Shown: positions 16,980 to 26,685, numbered from the stretch's first letter. The stretch: 64,000 bases of DNA from Endozoicomonas sp. ISHI1 (GCF_024606225.1 NZ_JAGRPU010000018.1:55614-119613); one strand, 5' to 3'. Notes: generated by a model not told the origin, from the sequence alone. Made by a program: numbers and translations.

Positions 16980-17050
16980 CTAACGGAGTGTGTGCCCAGG
17001 CTCCGGGGAGTTTTCCAGTCGGGGCCGACTGTTCCCGCAGCCGGTTATCC
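16978..17050 (-). other. Possible attC site D
   Basis: Minus strand: R'' GGATAAC (17050-17044) and R' GTTAGGT (16984-16978), 73 bases apart, with an inner cagtcggggccgactg hairpin. Arms outside it pair poorly, so it is less sure than its neighbours. The 95 bases between it and attC C hold no gene. Confidence 0.5.
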
Positions 17051-17145
17051 TTGACTGGGAACTTCCAAACTTTTTATCTGCCGATAAGATTGTATGGCGT
17101 GACGGGCTTAGTATTTGAGCTAAATCACAGACGCCGGTTGAGGGA

Positions 17146-17229
17146 ACCTAACGCCTGGGTGAACCGTGCGCCGAAGGCGCGTCGGGTGGAGCCCTTTAGG
17201 GCGGAACGAATTCCACCCAATTGTTAAGC
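17146..17229 (-). other. attC site C
   Basis: Minus strand: R'' GCTTAAC (17229-17223), overlapping the exporter stop codon, then AATTGGGTGGAATTCG, tip gcgccgaaggcgc, R' GTTAGGT (17152-17146). Confidence 0.92.
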
Positions 17230-17859
17230 TGACGGTTTTGCAGATGTCAGAAATAATCCTGTACTGATGAAAACGCTACCTGAAACTTTGTTAAAAATTT
17301 TGGCTCTTCCACTTCTCATAAGCCAATTAGTAGATTTGCTTCCAAAGTAGGAATAAAGCATAAGCCAAAATAGTTCCATTGTTGCAAAGGTGGCTGTAAA
17401 TACAATGTATTGGGTTATTAATGATTGCTCAGCAACGATGAACTGGGGAAATAATGCTGTAAAGAATGCAATTGCTTTTGGGTTGCTAGCACCTACTATA
17501 AATCCACTTCTGAAAAGATTTGTTACTGATTGTTTTTTACTTTTCTGATTATTCAGAGCTATTTCAATGTTCTCTGATTTTGATGTAAATGATTTGATTC
17601 CTAAATAAATAAGGTATATAGCTCCAACCCATTTTATTATATTAAAAGCAAGCTCTGATGATGAAATAAGAACTCCAAGACCAGTAAACGATAATGTCAT
17701 TATACCAGTGATTGCAGTCAAACTACCTAGAGCTACATAGATTGAGGACTGAAAGCCATCTGTCACTGACTTTGTAAGACAAAGAAGCACACTTGGGCCA
17801 GGTACAACTGTTAGTACAAGAATCGCAACTGCATAAATCGCCCATAAATCAAAATCCAT
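17224..17859 (-). CDS. LysE/RhtB-family amino acid exporter
   Basis: 211 residues. Six hydrophobic segments; the LysE/RhtB signature VVPGPSVLLCLTKSVTDGFQ (about residues 18-37) and ASNPKAIAFFTALFPQF (about 124-140). Inner-membrane exporter of amino acids or related small molecules; the substrate cannot be told. The start lies 27 bases from the attC B core and the stop inside attC C: a compact cassette. AT-rich relative to core genes. Confidence 0.9.
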   Translation of the reverse strand: MDFDLWAIYAVAILVLTVVPGPSVLLCLTKSVTDGFQSSIYVALGSLTAITGIMTLSFTGLGVLISSSELAFNIIKWVGAIYLIYLGIKSFTSKSENIEIALNNQKSKKQSVTNLFRSGFIVGASNPKAIAFFTALFPQFIVAEQSLITQYIVFTATFATMELFWLMLYSYFGSKSTNWLMRSGRAKIFNKVSGSVFISTGLFLTSAKPSA

Positions 17860-17885
17860 TATTTACTCCATTCTTTCTTTAGTCA

Positions 17886-17972
17886 GCTTAACGCCTGCTT
17901 CAGCCGCGCCGCCGCAGGCGGCGTCGGGTGGAGGGGCGAAGCCCCGGAACGAACTGGAAGCATTTGTTATGC
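17886..17972 (-). other. attC site B
   Basis: Minus strand: R'' GCATAAC (17972-17966) overlapping the previous stop, box AAATGCTTCCAGTTCG, tip cgccgccgcaggcggcg, R' GTTAAGC (17892-17886), a full GTTRRRY match. Confidence 0.95.
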
Positions 17973-18668
17973 GTCTTCTCTCTGTTCTAGTAGTGGGCTT
18001 GGTGTACTGCTTGGAAGCTCTTCTGTTCTTGCTTGTGTTTTCCAAACTATTTCTGATATTTCTTTTATGCGGTCAACAATAGGTTTAGCATCCTTACCAA
18101 ATTTCCCGATAACCACTCCAGCGTCGCCAATCATTCCCCAGAATCGATCAAGATCAGAAACTCGTTTATGTAATTCTGACTGTAGTGACTCCAATCTTTT
18201 TAACAATCTTTGTCTGTGATTTTCTTCAAAGTTTTGATTCTCTGAAATCTTTATGCGCAACTCATTAACAAGAGTTTGAATCCTATCTATATCTCCTTGA
18301 GAGAACTCATATGCAAAATTAGATTTTAAAACAACTTGATAGCGTTTTTTATACGACTGTAGCTTTATCTCATTTGACTGAGTGTAATAAACTTCACGAG
18401 TGGCAGAAACATAGTTAAATAAATTTTGACATATCTGATCAAAACTACCTTCTATTTGTGGCGGCATAACTCCTGAAAAAAATTCATTTGATTCAATTAT
18501 CGTATCAATTAAAGCTGCTCCTTCCATTAGATTTTCAAGTTCAAATTCTTCCCATTCTTGATTTGGAAATTCCGAATTCAAGCTATCTAATGTGATAGTA
18601 CAAGCTTTAACAATAGCTTCGACTGGATTTTCATCAACAGTCTGTAGAAATTCTTCAGTGAATAACAT
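17967..18668 (-). CDS. Cassette-encoded hypothetical protein
   Basis: 233 residues, soluble, acidic N-terminal half (ECT-like WEEFELENLMEGAALIDTII) and a helical, Arg/Lys-rich centre (HRQRLLKRLESLQSELHKRV) that could form a coiled coil. Family not recognised. Ribosome site aaggag five to six bases before ATG; start 25 bases from the attC A core and stop within attC B. No signal peptide or membrane segment. Confidence 0.7.
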   Translation of the reverse strand: MLFTEEFLQTVDENPVEAIVKACTITLDSLNSEFPNQEWEEFELENLMEGAALIDTIIESNEFFSGVMPPQIEGSFDQICQNLFNYVSATREVYYTQSNEIKLQSYKKRYQVVLKSNFAYEFSQGDIDRIQTLVNELRIKISENQNFEENHRQRLLKRLESLQSELHKRVSDLDRFWGMIGDAGVVIGKFGKDAKPIVDRIKEISEIVWKTQARTEELPSSTPSPLLEQREDA

Positions 18669-18692
18669 CTATACTCCTTGTTTTGTTTTGAC

Positions 18693-18753
18693 GCATAACG
18701 CTTGGTTCAGGTGACGCGCCGCAGGCGCGGTCACCTGGAACCACTTGTTATGC
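18693..18753 (-). other. attC site A (first after the attI-like core)
   Basis: Minus strand: R'' GCATAAC (18753-18747), AAGTGGTTCCAGGTGACCGC, tip gcgccgcaggcgc, CCTGAACCAAGC, R' GTTATGC (18699-18693). A well-paired 61-base hairpin. Confidence 0.95.
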
Positions 18754-18781
18754 GCATGTATGATGTAAGTGCAGTTAATAT

Positions 18782-19342
18782 CTATTTAAATTCTTTAAGT
18801 TTTGATTGGGCATTTTTAACCGTAGAGCTTCTTCTATAGGACAAAATATCTGCAGCAAACTGTGAAATAAATTGATCCGAATAGTCCTCAAATTGATTAT
18901 TTAAGTTATTACTGCTGTAGGCTAATGATGACATATGAAAATTTGATGATTGATATTCTAAAAATAAGTTGTCATATCGTTCGTAGCTTTTTTTATATGA
19001 GTCAACGGTTAGACTACCAACGCAAGTCCCGTTCTCTGTTCGTATAGTCATTCCAGCAATTAAAAGATTTACTGATAAAGGATTAATTTCAGAGCCTAGT
19101 GGATTTGTTATAACTGATACCCCACTTTGCTCTAATTTCAATCTTGTGTTTTGTCTTATTTTTTCAGCATTCGTCCAGCAATTGTTTTTTCCCATATCGT
19201 TAACAATCAAATATACGTTTTTTATGAGTCCTAATGTCTCTTGTTTTTCGACCACAACGTATGATTGATTATCTTCAGCGTGTGATAAATTTGCTGCCAT
19301 TATTAAAAAAAATAACAACATTTTTTTGGATAGAAGTTTCAT
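18782..19342 (-). CDS. Cassette-encoded exported hypothetical protein (first cassette)
   Basis: 186 residues with signal peptide MKLLSKKMLLFFLIMAANLS, then HAE. The mature part has two Cys (NNCWTN and GTCVGS) and many Tyr/Ser; it may be periplasmic. Family not recognised. It is the cassette next to the attI-like core, thus the last one gained or the one best expressed from the array promoter. Confidence 0.7.
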   Translation of the reverse strand: MKLLSKKMLLFFLIMAANLSHAEDNQSYVVVEKQETLGLIKNVYLIVNDMGKNNCWTNAEKIRQNTRLKLEQSGVSVITNPLGSEINPLSVNLLIAGMTIRTENGTCVGSLTVDSYKKSYERYDNLFLEYQSSNFHMSSLAYSSNNLNNQFEDYSDQFISQFAADILSYRRSSTVKNAQSKLKEFK

Positions 19343-19380
19343 TTAAAATACCGTGCAATATGTGATGAGTACAATGTAGC

Positions 19381-19500
19381 GCATAACAGCTATTAGACCT
19401 CAAGCGAGTGATATCAGATATTACACTCACACGCGGCATATCCCCCAAAATCAGGGAAAATAAACTCACTTGAGATATATCCCAACTTTTCAACCTGTCG
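19381..19500 (-). other. attI-like recombination core and flanking region
   Basis: GTTATGC (minus strand, 19387-19381) marks the junction before the first cassette. Upstream of it (to the right) there is no attC hairpin, as expected for attI. Three related short repeats (caagcgagt at 19402, aactcacttg at 19463, caagtgagtt at 19560) could be integrase-binding repeats. Based on layout; no family alignment was possible. Confidence 0.6.
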
Positions 19501-19502
19501 AA
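19474..19502 (-). promoter_or_regulatory. Candidate cassette promoter (Pc)
   Basis: Minus strand TTCGAC (19502-19497), exactly 17 bases, then TATATC (19479-19474), firing into the first cassette about 90 bases before the attI-like core. Position and direction are right for Pc. Motif match is moderate. Confidence 0.45.
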
Positions 19503-19599
19503 AAATCATGAATTATCAACAGCTTATAAGCTATTTTAACTACTGCACTGAATAAGCCGCAAGTGAGTTATTTGCATTTTGGTATTTCTGCCAATAATA

Positions 19600-19615
19600 C
19601 TGTACAAAATAACAG
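19600..19615 (+). promoter_or_regulatory. LexA box upstream of the integrase relic
   Basis: CTGTACAAAATAACAG is a perfect CTGT-N8-ACAG palindrome frame, 14 bases before the ATG of the broken integrase gene. Integron integrase genes are commonly under LexA/SOS control through a box at this place, which supports the identity of the relic. Confidence 0.75.
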
Positions 19616-19629
19616 CCATTGAACTTGCC

Positions 19630-19773
19630 ATGCCATCTCATTTTATGACAGATGTACGAAATAGCCTCAGTGTGAAGCGCTAAAGTTTGAAAACTGAACA
19701 ATCGATTTATTGGGCACAAAGACCTAAAGAAAATCAGGATTTACAATCATGTGTCAAACCCTGGTGATCAAGT
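19630..19773 (+). pseudogene. Integron integrase (intI) relic
   Basis: From the ATG the frame reads MPSHFMTDVRNSLSVKR, a TAA stop, then SLKTEQSIYWAQRPKEN and another stop by about 19770. This matches the conserved IntI N-terminus (the RYSLKTEQ-YIYW-RFI region), with a Tyr codon changed to TAA and one residue lost. No tyrosine-recombinase catalytic domain follows before cysS. Diverges from the cassettes, as intI does. So the array can no longer be moved by its own enzyme. Confidence 0.75.
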
Positions 19774-20024
19774 GGTAAAGAGCCTTTTGTGCTAAACATA
19801 AAAGGCACGCTACCGCCCGAGGAGCTTCAACTGCCAAAACAGCTGACAAGCGCTTATCCTCTGGCTCAATAGCTTTTTTGACAGTCTGAGTGAGTATGTT
19901 TTATTGCACGACATGGTATCAGTATTCACTATTAATAAACAGGTATTAGCGCCTGATTGTGAATGCAGGAGTGAAAGCTTTTGAGGAAGACAGGGCCTGA
20001 GGATATCAAGCCCTGTGCAGTCTG
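19774..20024. other. Gene-free stretch between the integrase relic and cysS
   Basis: No frame worth calling. Contains a hairpin gccttttgtg/cataaaaggc (about 19782-19806) and a stem acagggc/gccctgt (19990-20016) just after the cysS stop, which may end cysS transcription although no long T run follows. The deleted integrase body would have been here. Confidence 0.5.
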
Positions 20025-21407
20025 TCAGCGTTCAATACGCCAGCTGGTCCCTTCACGACTGTCCTGAAGGATAACACCCCGACTGGCCAGCTCTTCACGG
20101 ATACGATCCGCTTCAGCGAAGTCACGAGCTTTTTTGGCGTCCTTGCGTCTCTGAATCATTGCTTCAATCCAAGCCTCATCAACATCGGCTCCGGACTTCA
20201 GGAACGACTCAGCATCCCCCTGCAGAACCCCCAGAATACCGCCCAGTTTGACCAGCAAGGCTGCCAGCGGCAATGCCTGCTGCTCATCTTCGGCACGCAC
20301 GGTATTTAGCTCACGTACCAGCTCAAACAGAGACGCCAAGGCTTCCGGAGTATTGAAGTCATCATCCATGGAAGCCATGAACTTTTCTTCAAAACGAGTA
20401 CCTTCAGCCGCACTGACACCCGCTACATTGAGCCCTTTCAGCGCTGTATACAGACGCTCAAGACGAACCGAAGCCTCTTTCAGACTGTCTTCCGAGTAAT
20501 TGACCGGGCTGCGGTAATGGCTGGAAATCAGGAAGTAACGTACGACTTCGTCCGGGTACTTATCCAGCACTTCGCGAATCGTAAAGAAGTTACCAAGGCT
20601 TTTGGACATCTTTACATTATCAATGCGGATCGCACCCGAGTGCATCCAGGTATTCACGAAGGTCTGGCCATTGGCCGCTTCACTCTGGGCAATCTCGTTT
20701 TCATGGTGAGGGAACTTGAGATCCGAACCGCCGCCATGAATATCAAAGGTTGCTCCCAGGCAGCATTTACCCATGACCGAGCACTCGATATGCCAGCCAG
20801 GACGACCATTACCCCAAGGGGAATTCCAGCTTGGCTCGCCTTCTTTGGCACCCTTCCAGAGCACAAAGTCCATAGGATCTTCTTTTTGCTCATCGACTTC
20901 GATTCGGGCACCGGCTTCCAGCTCTTCCAGAATCTTGCCAGACAGTTTGCCATAGCCATCGAATTTGCGAACCCGAAAATAAACGTCGCCATTACCCGGT
21001 GCGTAGGCAAAACCTTTCTCGACCAGATCGCCGATCATGTCGATCATGCCTTCCACGTGTTCGGTCGCTCTGGGCTCCTTATCAGGCTCCAGATTACCCA
21101 AACGCCTGAAGTCTTCCCGCATAGCCGCAATCATGCGATCCGTCAGTACATCAATGGTTTCACCGTTTTCAATAGAGCGACGAATAATCTTATCGTCAAT
21201 ATCGGTGATATTGCGAATATAAGTCAGGTTGTAACCTTTGGCTCTCAGGTAACGAGAGACCACATCAAAAGCCGTAACCGTTCTGGCATGACCAATATGG
21301 CACAGGTCATAAACTGTCATACCACAGACGTACATCCGCACATGATTTTCATCCAGCGGTTTAAAGGCTTCTTTGGTGCGGGTCAGTGAGTTGTATATCT
21401 GCAACAC
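20025..21407 (-). CDS. cysS: Cysteinyl-tRNA synthetase
   Basis: 460 residues, the usual length. Class I synthetase charging tRNA-Cys. C28 in [10 protein letters not shown] (zinc ligand), HIGH at residues 37-40 (CHIGHART), WHIECSVMG and [13 protein letters not shown] carrying further zinc ligands, and the KMSKS loop (KMSKSLGN). Starts ATG directly. Neighbour glnS lies 95 bases upstream on the same strand, a common gammaproteobacterial pairing. Confidence 0.98.
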   Translation of the reverse strand: MLQIYNSLTRTKEAFKPLDENHVRMYVCGMTVYDLCHIGHARTVTAFDVVSRYLRAKGYNLTYIRNITDIDDKIIRRSIENGETIDVLTDRMIAAMREDFRRLGNLEPDKEPRATEHVEGMIDMIGDLVEKGFAYAPGNGDVYFRVRKFDGYGKLSGKILEELEAGARIEVDEQKEDPMDFVLWKGAKEGEPSWNSPWGNGRPGWHIECSVMGKCCLGATFDIHGGGSDLKFPHHENEIAQSEAANGQTFVNTWMHSGAIRIDNVKMSKSLGNFFTIREVLDKYPDEVVRYFLISSHYRSPVNYSEDSLKEASVRLERLYTALKGLNVAGVSAAEGTRFEEKFMASMDDDFNTPEALASLFELVRELNTVRAEDEQQALPLAALLVKLGGILGVLQGDAESFLKSGADVDEAWIEAMIQRRKDAKKARDFAEADRIREELASRGVILQDSREGTSWRIER

Positions 21408-21502
21408 GTTATTTGTCCTGTAGCCCGATGATTCAGGCTATATGCTCTCCTCGTTGCTCTCCTGACAATGGAGGCTGACAAGGAGAGCTTGATTCCACTA
21501 AT

Positions 21503-23197
21503 TCAGACTTTGCTGGCCCAGGTATCCTTGAGACCAATCGTCATATTGAATACTGGCTTTTCAGCACAGTGCTCTCGTCGATCGGCGACAAAGTATCCTT
21601 CTCTCTCAAACTGAAAGCCCTGTTCCGGTTTGGCTTCCACCAGAGAGGGTTCTACCCAGCCTGTCACGACTTCCAGAGAAGACGGATTCACATGGGCCAT
21701 AAAGTCTTCCTCACCCTTGTCAGGAGCAGGGTGATTAAACAGTCGATCGTACTTACGGATCTCTGCCTGCTTGCCGTGGGTCGCTGACACCCAGTGAATG
21801 ACACCGCGAGGCTTAATGCCTTCAGGAGGATTTTCACCCACAGTACCGGGTACATAGCTGCAGTGAATCTCTGTGATTTCGCCCTGCTCGTCTTTGATCA
21901 CTTCGTCTGACTTGATGACATAAGCACTGCGCAGACGGACATATTCACCAGACACCAGACGCTTGAACTTCTTGCGTGACAATGTGGTGTCTTCAGTAAA
22001 GTCAGCGCGATCAATATACAATTCGTGTGTAAACGGCAGGTGACGCTCACCCAATTCAGGCTTGTTTGGGTGTACCGCTGCTGTCATTTCCTGTAACTCA
22101 CCTTCAGGCAGGTTGGTAATCAGGACTTTCAGTGGGTTCAGAACGGCCATAGCGCGAGCTGCATTGTTGTTCAGGTCGTCGCGAATCGCATGTTCCAGCA
22201 TGGAAACATCGGCAATACCATCGGAACGACTGACGCCCACCATATCGGAGAACTTGCGAATAGAAGCCGGTGTGTAACCACGGCGACGCATACCGGACAC
22301 AGTGGGCATACGGGGATCGTCCCAGCCTTCCACTATACCTTCGTCCACCAGCCGCTTCAGTTTACGTTTGCTGGTGACGGTGTAGTTCAGGTTAGTTCTG
22401 GCAAACTCGTACTGTTTCGGCCTTGAGGGTACCGGCAGGTTTTCAATAAACCAGTCATACAACGGACGATGGTCCTGAAATTCCAGGGTACAGATCGAGT
22501 GTGTCACTCCTTCAATGGCATCTTCCTGGCCATGGGCAAAGTCATAGCTTGGATAGATACACCATTTATCACCAGTCTGGTGGTGGGGAACTTTGCGGAT
22601 GCGATAAAGGATCGGATCACGCATGTTCATGTTGGGGTTTTGCAGGTCAATCTTCGCCCTCAGGCTGCACTGACCTTCTTCGTACTCACCGGCACGCATC
22701 TTTTCAAACTCTGTCAGGTTCTCTTCCACAGAGCGCCTGCGGCATTCGGTTTCAACACCGGGGTTATTAAAGTCACCCCGATTTTTAGCCATGGACTCTG
22801 CATCCTGATGATCCACATAAGCAAGGCCTTCTTTGATCAGGTAGAGGGCCCACTCATAGAACTGATCAAAGTAGCTGGAAGCGTAGCGTACATCTCCGCT
22901 CCAACTGAAACCCAGCCAGCGAACATCTTCCTGAATGGCATCGACATACATCTGCTCCTCTTTCTCGGGATTCGTGTCATCAAACCTCAGGTTACATTGA
23001 CCATTGAATTGCTCAGCCAGTCCAAAGTTCAGACAGATAGAAGTAGCATGACCTATATGCAAAAAGCCGTTGGGCTCTGGTGGGAATCGGGTCTGGACCG
23101 ATTGAACTACACCAGCGGCCAGATCTTTTTCAATGATCTGCTCCAGAAAGTTACCCGATTTTGATGGTTTGTTGGATGAAGTGTCTGTCGTGCTCAT
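21503..23197 (-). CDS. glnS: Glutaminyl-tRNA synthetase
   Basis: 564 residues from the ATG at 23197; an upstream in-frame ATG (23281) would add 28 residues with no family counterpart. Class I synthetase: RFPPEPNGFLHIGHATSICL (HIGH at 47-50), the DDTNPEKEE motif, and TVTSKRKLKRLV as the KMSKS-type loop. C-terminal anticodon-binding beta-barrels end in NMTIGLKDTWA. Charges tRNA-Gln. No strong ribosome site is seen before either start. Confidence 0.97.
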   Translation of the reverse strand: MSTTDTSSNKPSKSGNFLEQIIEKDLAAGVVQSVQTRFPPEPNGFLHIGHATSICLNFGLAEQFNGQCNLRFDDTNPEKEEQMYVDAIQEDVRWLGFSWSGDVRYASSYFDQFYEWALYLIKEGLAYVDHQDAESMAKNRGDFNNPGVETECRRRSVEENLTEFEKMRAGEYEEGQCSLRAKIDLQNPNMNMRDPILYRIRKVPHHQTGDKWCIYPSYDFAHGQEDAIEGVTHSICTLEFQDHRPLYDWFIENLPVPSRPKQYEFARTNLNYTVTSKRKLKRLVDEGIVEGWDDPRMPTVSGMRRRGYTPASIRKFSDMVGVSRSDGIADVSMLEHAIRDDLNNNAARAMAVLNPLKVLITNLPEGELQEMTAAVHPNKPELGERHLPFTHELYIDRADFTEDTTLSRKKFKRLVSGEYVRLRSAYVIKSDEVIKDEQGEITEIHCSYVPGTVGENPPEGIKPRGVIHWVSATHGKQAEIRKYDRLFNHPAPDKGEEDFMAHVNPSSLEVVTGWVEPSLVEAKPEQGFQFEREGYFVADRREHCAEKPVFNMTIGLKDTWASKV

Positions 23198-23281
23198 TGC
23201 AACCAGCGTCTTGGAGGAGAAAGCCCTCTCTAACATAGAAGCCCGAAAAATATCAGACCCTTTTGGATCTGACCTGTTCAT

Positions 23282-23584
23282 GCTTTAGAGGGAATGCATT
23301 ATTTTAACGTAAAAAAACCTTTTGCCACCCAAAGTGATCATGGATTTCTCCATCACTCATGGCTGTTCAGTCAACAGCTGAGACTAACATTTTCCCGGCA
23401 AAGGGTACAGGTCGGACCGGCTTTTGGCTTGAGGTTTCCGGAATAGTGCCCACTGTATCACCCTACCTGATTCAGTCGCTCAACGCTGTTTATTCCACTC
23501 AGGACTTTTACACAAGCATCATAAAGACCTAGAATTGCAAGTTTTCCGATCGCGAACCATCAGAACAGAGATTACGGTAACCCT
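23282..23584. other. Divergent intergenic region between glnS and ppiB
   Basis: No gene seen. It must hold promoters for glnS (minus) and ppiB (plus). I do not see a clear consensus promoter or operator. Confidence 0.4.
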
Positions 23585-24076
23585 ATGGTTATACTGCATA
23601 CCAATTTTGGCGACATCAAACTGGAACTGGACGCCGAAAAAGCCCCCAAGACCGTGGCTAACTTTCTGGAATATGTAAAGAGCGGCCACTTTGACGGCAC
23701 CATCTTTCACAGGGTCATTGATGGTTTTATGATCCAGGGCGGTGGTTTTGAACCGGGTATGGTTCAGAAAGACACTCAGGCAGCTATCGAAAACGAAGCG
23801 GATAATGGCCTGAAAAACGCCGTAGGTACCATTGCCATGGCCAGAACGATGGATCCTCATTCAGCCTCATCGCAATTCTTTATCAATGTCTCTGACAACC
23901 ATTTCCTTAACCACACCTCCAAGACACCGGATGGTTGGGGCTACTGCGTATTTGGTCAGGTCACTGAAGGCATGGATATTGTGAACAAAATAAAGGCGAC
24001 TAAAACCACCTTCCGTGCCGGTCATCAGGATGTTCCTGTTGATGACGTGGTGATTGAATCTGCGGTCGTGGAATAG
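23585..24076 (+). CDS. ppiB: Peptidyl-prolyl cis-trans isomerase B (cyclophilin type)
   Basis: 163 residues, cytoplasmic (no signal peptide). Cyclophilin motifs [15 protein letters not shown] and [16 protein letters not shown], with [18 protein letters not shown] near the end. Twelve bases upstream of lpxH on the same strand, the common ppiB-lpxH pair. Confidence 0.97.
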   Translation: MVILHTNFGDIKLELDAEKAPKTVANFLEYVKSGHFDGTIFHRVIDGFMIQGGGFEPGMVQKDTQAAIENEADNGLKNAVGTIAMARTMDPHSASSQFFINVSDNHFLNHTSKTPDGWGYCVFGQVTEGMDIVNKIKATKTTFRAGHQDVPVDDVVIESAVVE

Positions 24077-24088
24077 GAAGCCCTGCGA

Positions 24089-24838
24089 ATGAACATAAAG
24101 TTCATTTCTGATTTGCATTTGACACCCGAACGCCCGGACACTGTCCGGGCGTTCTCTTCTTTCATGCAGGAACAGGCCTCCCAATCTGACGCACTTTACA
24201 TTCTGGGCGATTTCTTTGAGTACTGGGTAGGCGATGACGCTATGGAACCCTTTCATCATGACATAGCTCATCAGCTCAGAGCCTACACAGATTCTGGCAA
24301 ACCATTGTTTCTGATGGCAGGCAATAGAGACTTTGCTATTGGCAAGGATTTCCTGAGAATGACCGGAGCCACCTGGCTCAATGATCCCTGCGTCATTGAC
24401 CTGAATGGCGAGACGGTTCTTCTGATGCACGGGGACCTGCTCTGCACGGGTGACCAGCAATACCTTCGCTATCGGAAGGTGATCCGTAACCCCCTGGTTC
24501 TGGGCATCCTTCGCCTGACTCCGCGGAGTTACCGAAAAAAACTGGCTCAAAAATTACGCAGCAACAGTAAAAAAGCCAAATCCACGAAATCTCTGGCCAT
24601 CATGGATGTCGCTCCAAAGGAAGTGGTTCGGCTGATGGAAAAGTATCAGGTCAAAACGCTGATCCATGGTCATACCCACCGTCCGAACACCCATGAAGTT
24701 GCGCTGACTTCAGGAACCGGCAAACGGATTGTTCTGGGCGATTGGGACCGACAGGGCTGGGTATTAACCTCTAATGAATCTGGGCTGAAGATGGATGCTT
24801 TCGAAATACAGTCAGTCCCACATCAGATCGTCAGCTAA
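24089..24838 (+). CDS. lpxH: UDP-2,3-diacylglucosamine diphosphatase
   Basis: 249 residues. Calcineurin-like phosphoesterase of lipid A synthesis: makes lipid X from UDP-diacylglucosamine at the inner membrane. Metal-site motifs in order: D8 and H10 (SDLHL), D41 (GDFFEYW), N79 (AGNRDF), H114 (MHGD), and H193/H195/H197 (HGHTH). Confirms a lipid A producing gram-negative. Confidence 0.96.
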   Translation: MNIKFISDLHLTPERPDTVRAFSSFMQEQASQSDALYILGDFFEYWVGDDAMEPFHHDIAHQLRAYTDSGKPLFLMAGNRDFAIGKDFLRMTGATWLNDPCVIDLNGETVLLMHGDLLCTGDQQYLRYRKVIRNPLVLGILRLTPRSYRKKLAQKLRSNSKKAKSTKSLAIMDVAPKEVVRLMEKYQVKTLIHGHTHRPNTHEVALTSGTGKRIVLGDWDRQGWVLTSNESGLKMDAFEIQSVPHQIVS

Positions 24839-24858
24839 TTGCTGACGAGTCAAATCCT

Positions 24859-25485
24859 TCAGGCGGTGACCGGGACACCACTGTGAAAACGGAACTCTTC
24901 ATCCGCGGACTCAATGGCTTCCCGTTCTACCCCTGCAAAAAAAGCCACCCGTTCTTCTATGGATTCATCAGAAATGCTTTCTGCCAGAGTCAGATAATCC
25001 TTAAAATGGCGGCCTTCCGACTTAAGCAGTGACAGGTAAAACTTCTTTAGCTCATCATCAAGATAAGGGGCCAGCTTGTGGAATCGCTCACAGGAGCGGG
25101 CTTCGATGTAGGCACCAATAATCAGGGTATCCACCATTCGAGCAGGCTCCCAGGTTCTGACGTGCTTTCTAAGTACGCCGGCATAACGAGAAGCAGACAG
25201 CGGTTTGTAGGGGATACCCCGTTTTTTGATAATGGCCAGAACCTGTTCAAAATGCCTCAGCTCCTCACGGGCCAGACGGGACATTTTGTTGAGCAAATCA
25301 AAATGCTCGGTGTATCGGTACATCAGGTTCAACGCCGTGGAGGCCGCCTTTTTTTCACAATTAGCATGATCGGTTAACAGAATATCCTGATGTTTCAGGG
25401 CCTCTGCAATCCATTCATCCGGCGTTACACAGGGTAAAAAGGCATACAGTTCAGGAAAGCATACGGCCAGGCTCTGGTCACTCAT
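24859..25485 (-). CDS. miaE: tRNA-(ms2io6A)-hydroxylase
   Basis: 208 residues from the ATG at 25485; an upstream in-frame start at 25539 is less likely. Non-haem diiron monooxygenase that hydroxylates the isopentenyl group of ms2i6A37. Ferritin-like helices carry the E and ExxH ligands: LAREELRHFEQVL, IEARSCERFHKL and LLKSEGRHF. Convergent with lpxH, 20 bases apart. Confidence 0.93.
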   Translation of the reverse strand: MSDQSLAVCFPELYAFLPCVTPDEWIAEALKHQDILLTDHANCEKKAASTALNLMYRYTEHFDLLNKMSRLAREELRHFEQVLAIIKKRGIPYKPLSASRYAGVLRKHVRTWEPARMVDTLIIGAYIEARSCERFHKLAPYLDDELKKFYLSLLKSEGRHFKDYLTLAESISDESIEERVAFFAGVEREAIESADEEFRFHSGVPVTA

Positions 25486-25799
25486 TATTTCTATATCTCT
25501 AAATTTCCGGGTCTCTAAAAAAAGGTTCCAAACAACCAAGTCTCACTAAACGGCCCCGGTTAAGTCTGGACGAAGGTTAAAATTTCGGCACTACCTTACC
25601 TTTAAAGCTGAATGCTGTCATGGGTTCCTTGCCACTGATGGCAAGGACTTTTTAGTATTTCATTAATATGTTAATGGTATTGATGCAGATCATTTTCTCC
25701 CATTCGGCTATTCAGTACGATGCCATTAGTCTATAAAAACAATTAGAGCTGAGACCCCCTCAGGGTTATTGAAATCCTTAAGGTATAGAGGAGCAGGCC

Positions 25800-26660
25800 A
25801 TGCAAGGAATACAACGAATACTGGTTATTGTTGATACTCGCAAAGCCCGTCATGTCGCACTCAATCGAGCCACCCAGCTGGCCAGGGCAGCCCACTGCAG
25901 CCTGCATATTCTGGCTCCGAACCCCAAACCTGACGCAACGTCTGCTGAGGTACTCACCGCCCTCACCAAACATGTCGAAACTGAAGGTATAGAGGTCGCC
26001 AGCCAGCAATTATGGAGAAATAACCTTCTCGACACCATTGTCCATGTCAGACAGTTGGAACGAAGTCATCTGGTGGTCAAGGATTTCCGGCAGGAAAGCT
26101 TTATGGAAAAACCTTTCTCAACGCCCACAGACTGGGCATTGCTAAGAAAAAGCAGAGTTCCTGTCCTGCTGGTTCGTCATGACCGCCCATGGGAAAATCA
26201 ATCTATGCTTGCGGCCATTAAGGCCGATCCCGGAGACGCCGACCATCAGCAGCTGAATACGGCTATCATGGAAAACGCCAGGGCAGTCACAGACTATTTT
26301 GAGGCTGACCTGCATCTGGCTTCTGCCTACCCCACTATCATGCTGGCAATGTCTGACAAAGGAGATGGTCAGACCAACGAGGACCGTTACCTGAAGAACT
26401 GTCAGCATTTTGCCAAAGATTACGGTATTACTGAGGATTCTATCCATCTGATGCCTGCACCGGCCGAAACCATGATTCCGGATCTTACCCGTGAGCTGGC
26501 GACATCACTGCTGATCATGGGTACGAATGCCCGCTCAGGGCTCAGTGGACTCACTCTGGGCAATACCGCTGAAAAGTTGGCCAGCAATATCGACTGTGAT
26601 CTGCTTGCCGTTCAATCCAGACACCACATGCTACCGCTGGAGCGTGAGCTGGAAGTCTGA
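25800..26660 (+). CDS. Tandem universal stress protein (UspE-like)
   Basis: 286 residues with two USP domains, about 1-130 and 145-280. The first begins IQRILVIVDTRKARHVALNR; the second ends with the nucleotide-binding type LLIMGTNARSGLSGLTLGNT. Layout as in UspE. Cytoplasmic stress protein; partner or trigger not visible. Ribosome site gaggag precedes the ATG. Confidence 0.85.
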   Translation: MQGIQRILVIVDTRKARHVALNRATQLARAAHCSLHILAPNPKPDATSAEVLTALTKHVETEGIEVASQQLWRNNLLDTIVHVRQLERSHLVVKDFRQESFMEKPFSTPTDWALLRKSRVPVLLVRHDRPWENQSMLAAIKADPGDADHQQLNTAIMENARAVTDYFEADLHLASAYPTIMLAMSDKGDGQTNEDRYLKNCQHFAKDYGITEDSIHLMPAPAETMIPDLTRELATSLLIMGTNARSGLSGLTLGNTAEKLASNIDCDLLAVQSRHHMLPLERELEV

Positions 26661-26685
26661 CCGAAACAGAACCCGTTCCTGAATG

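Noticed and set aside
5482..19387. Reading the attC hairpins as terminators or REP elements
   Set aside because: They carry R'' and R' cores at both ends, in one orientation, with gene stops inside R''. That is specific to integron sites.
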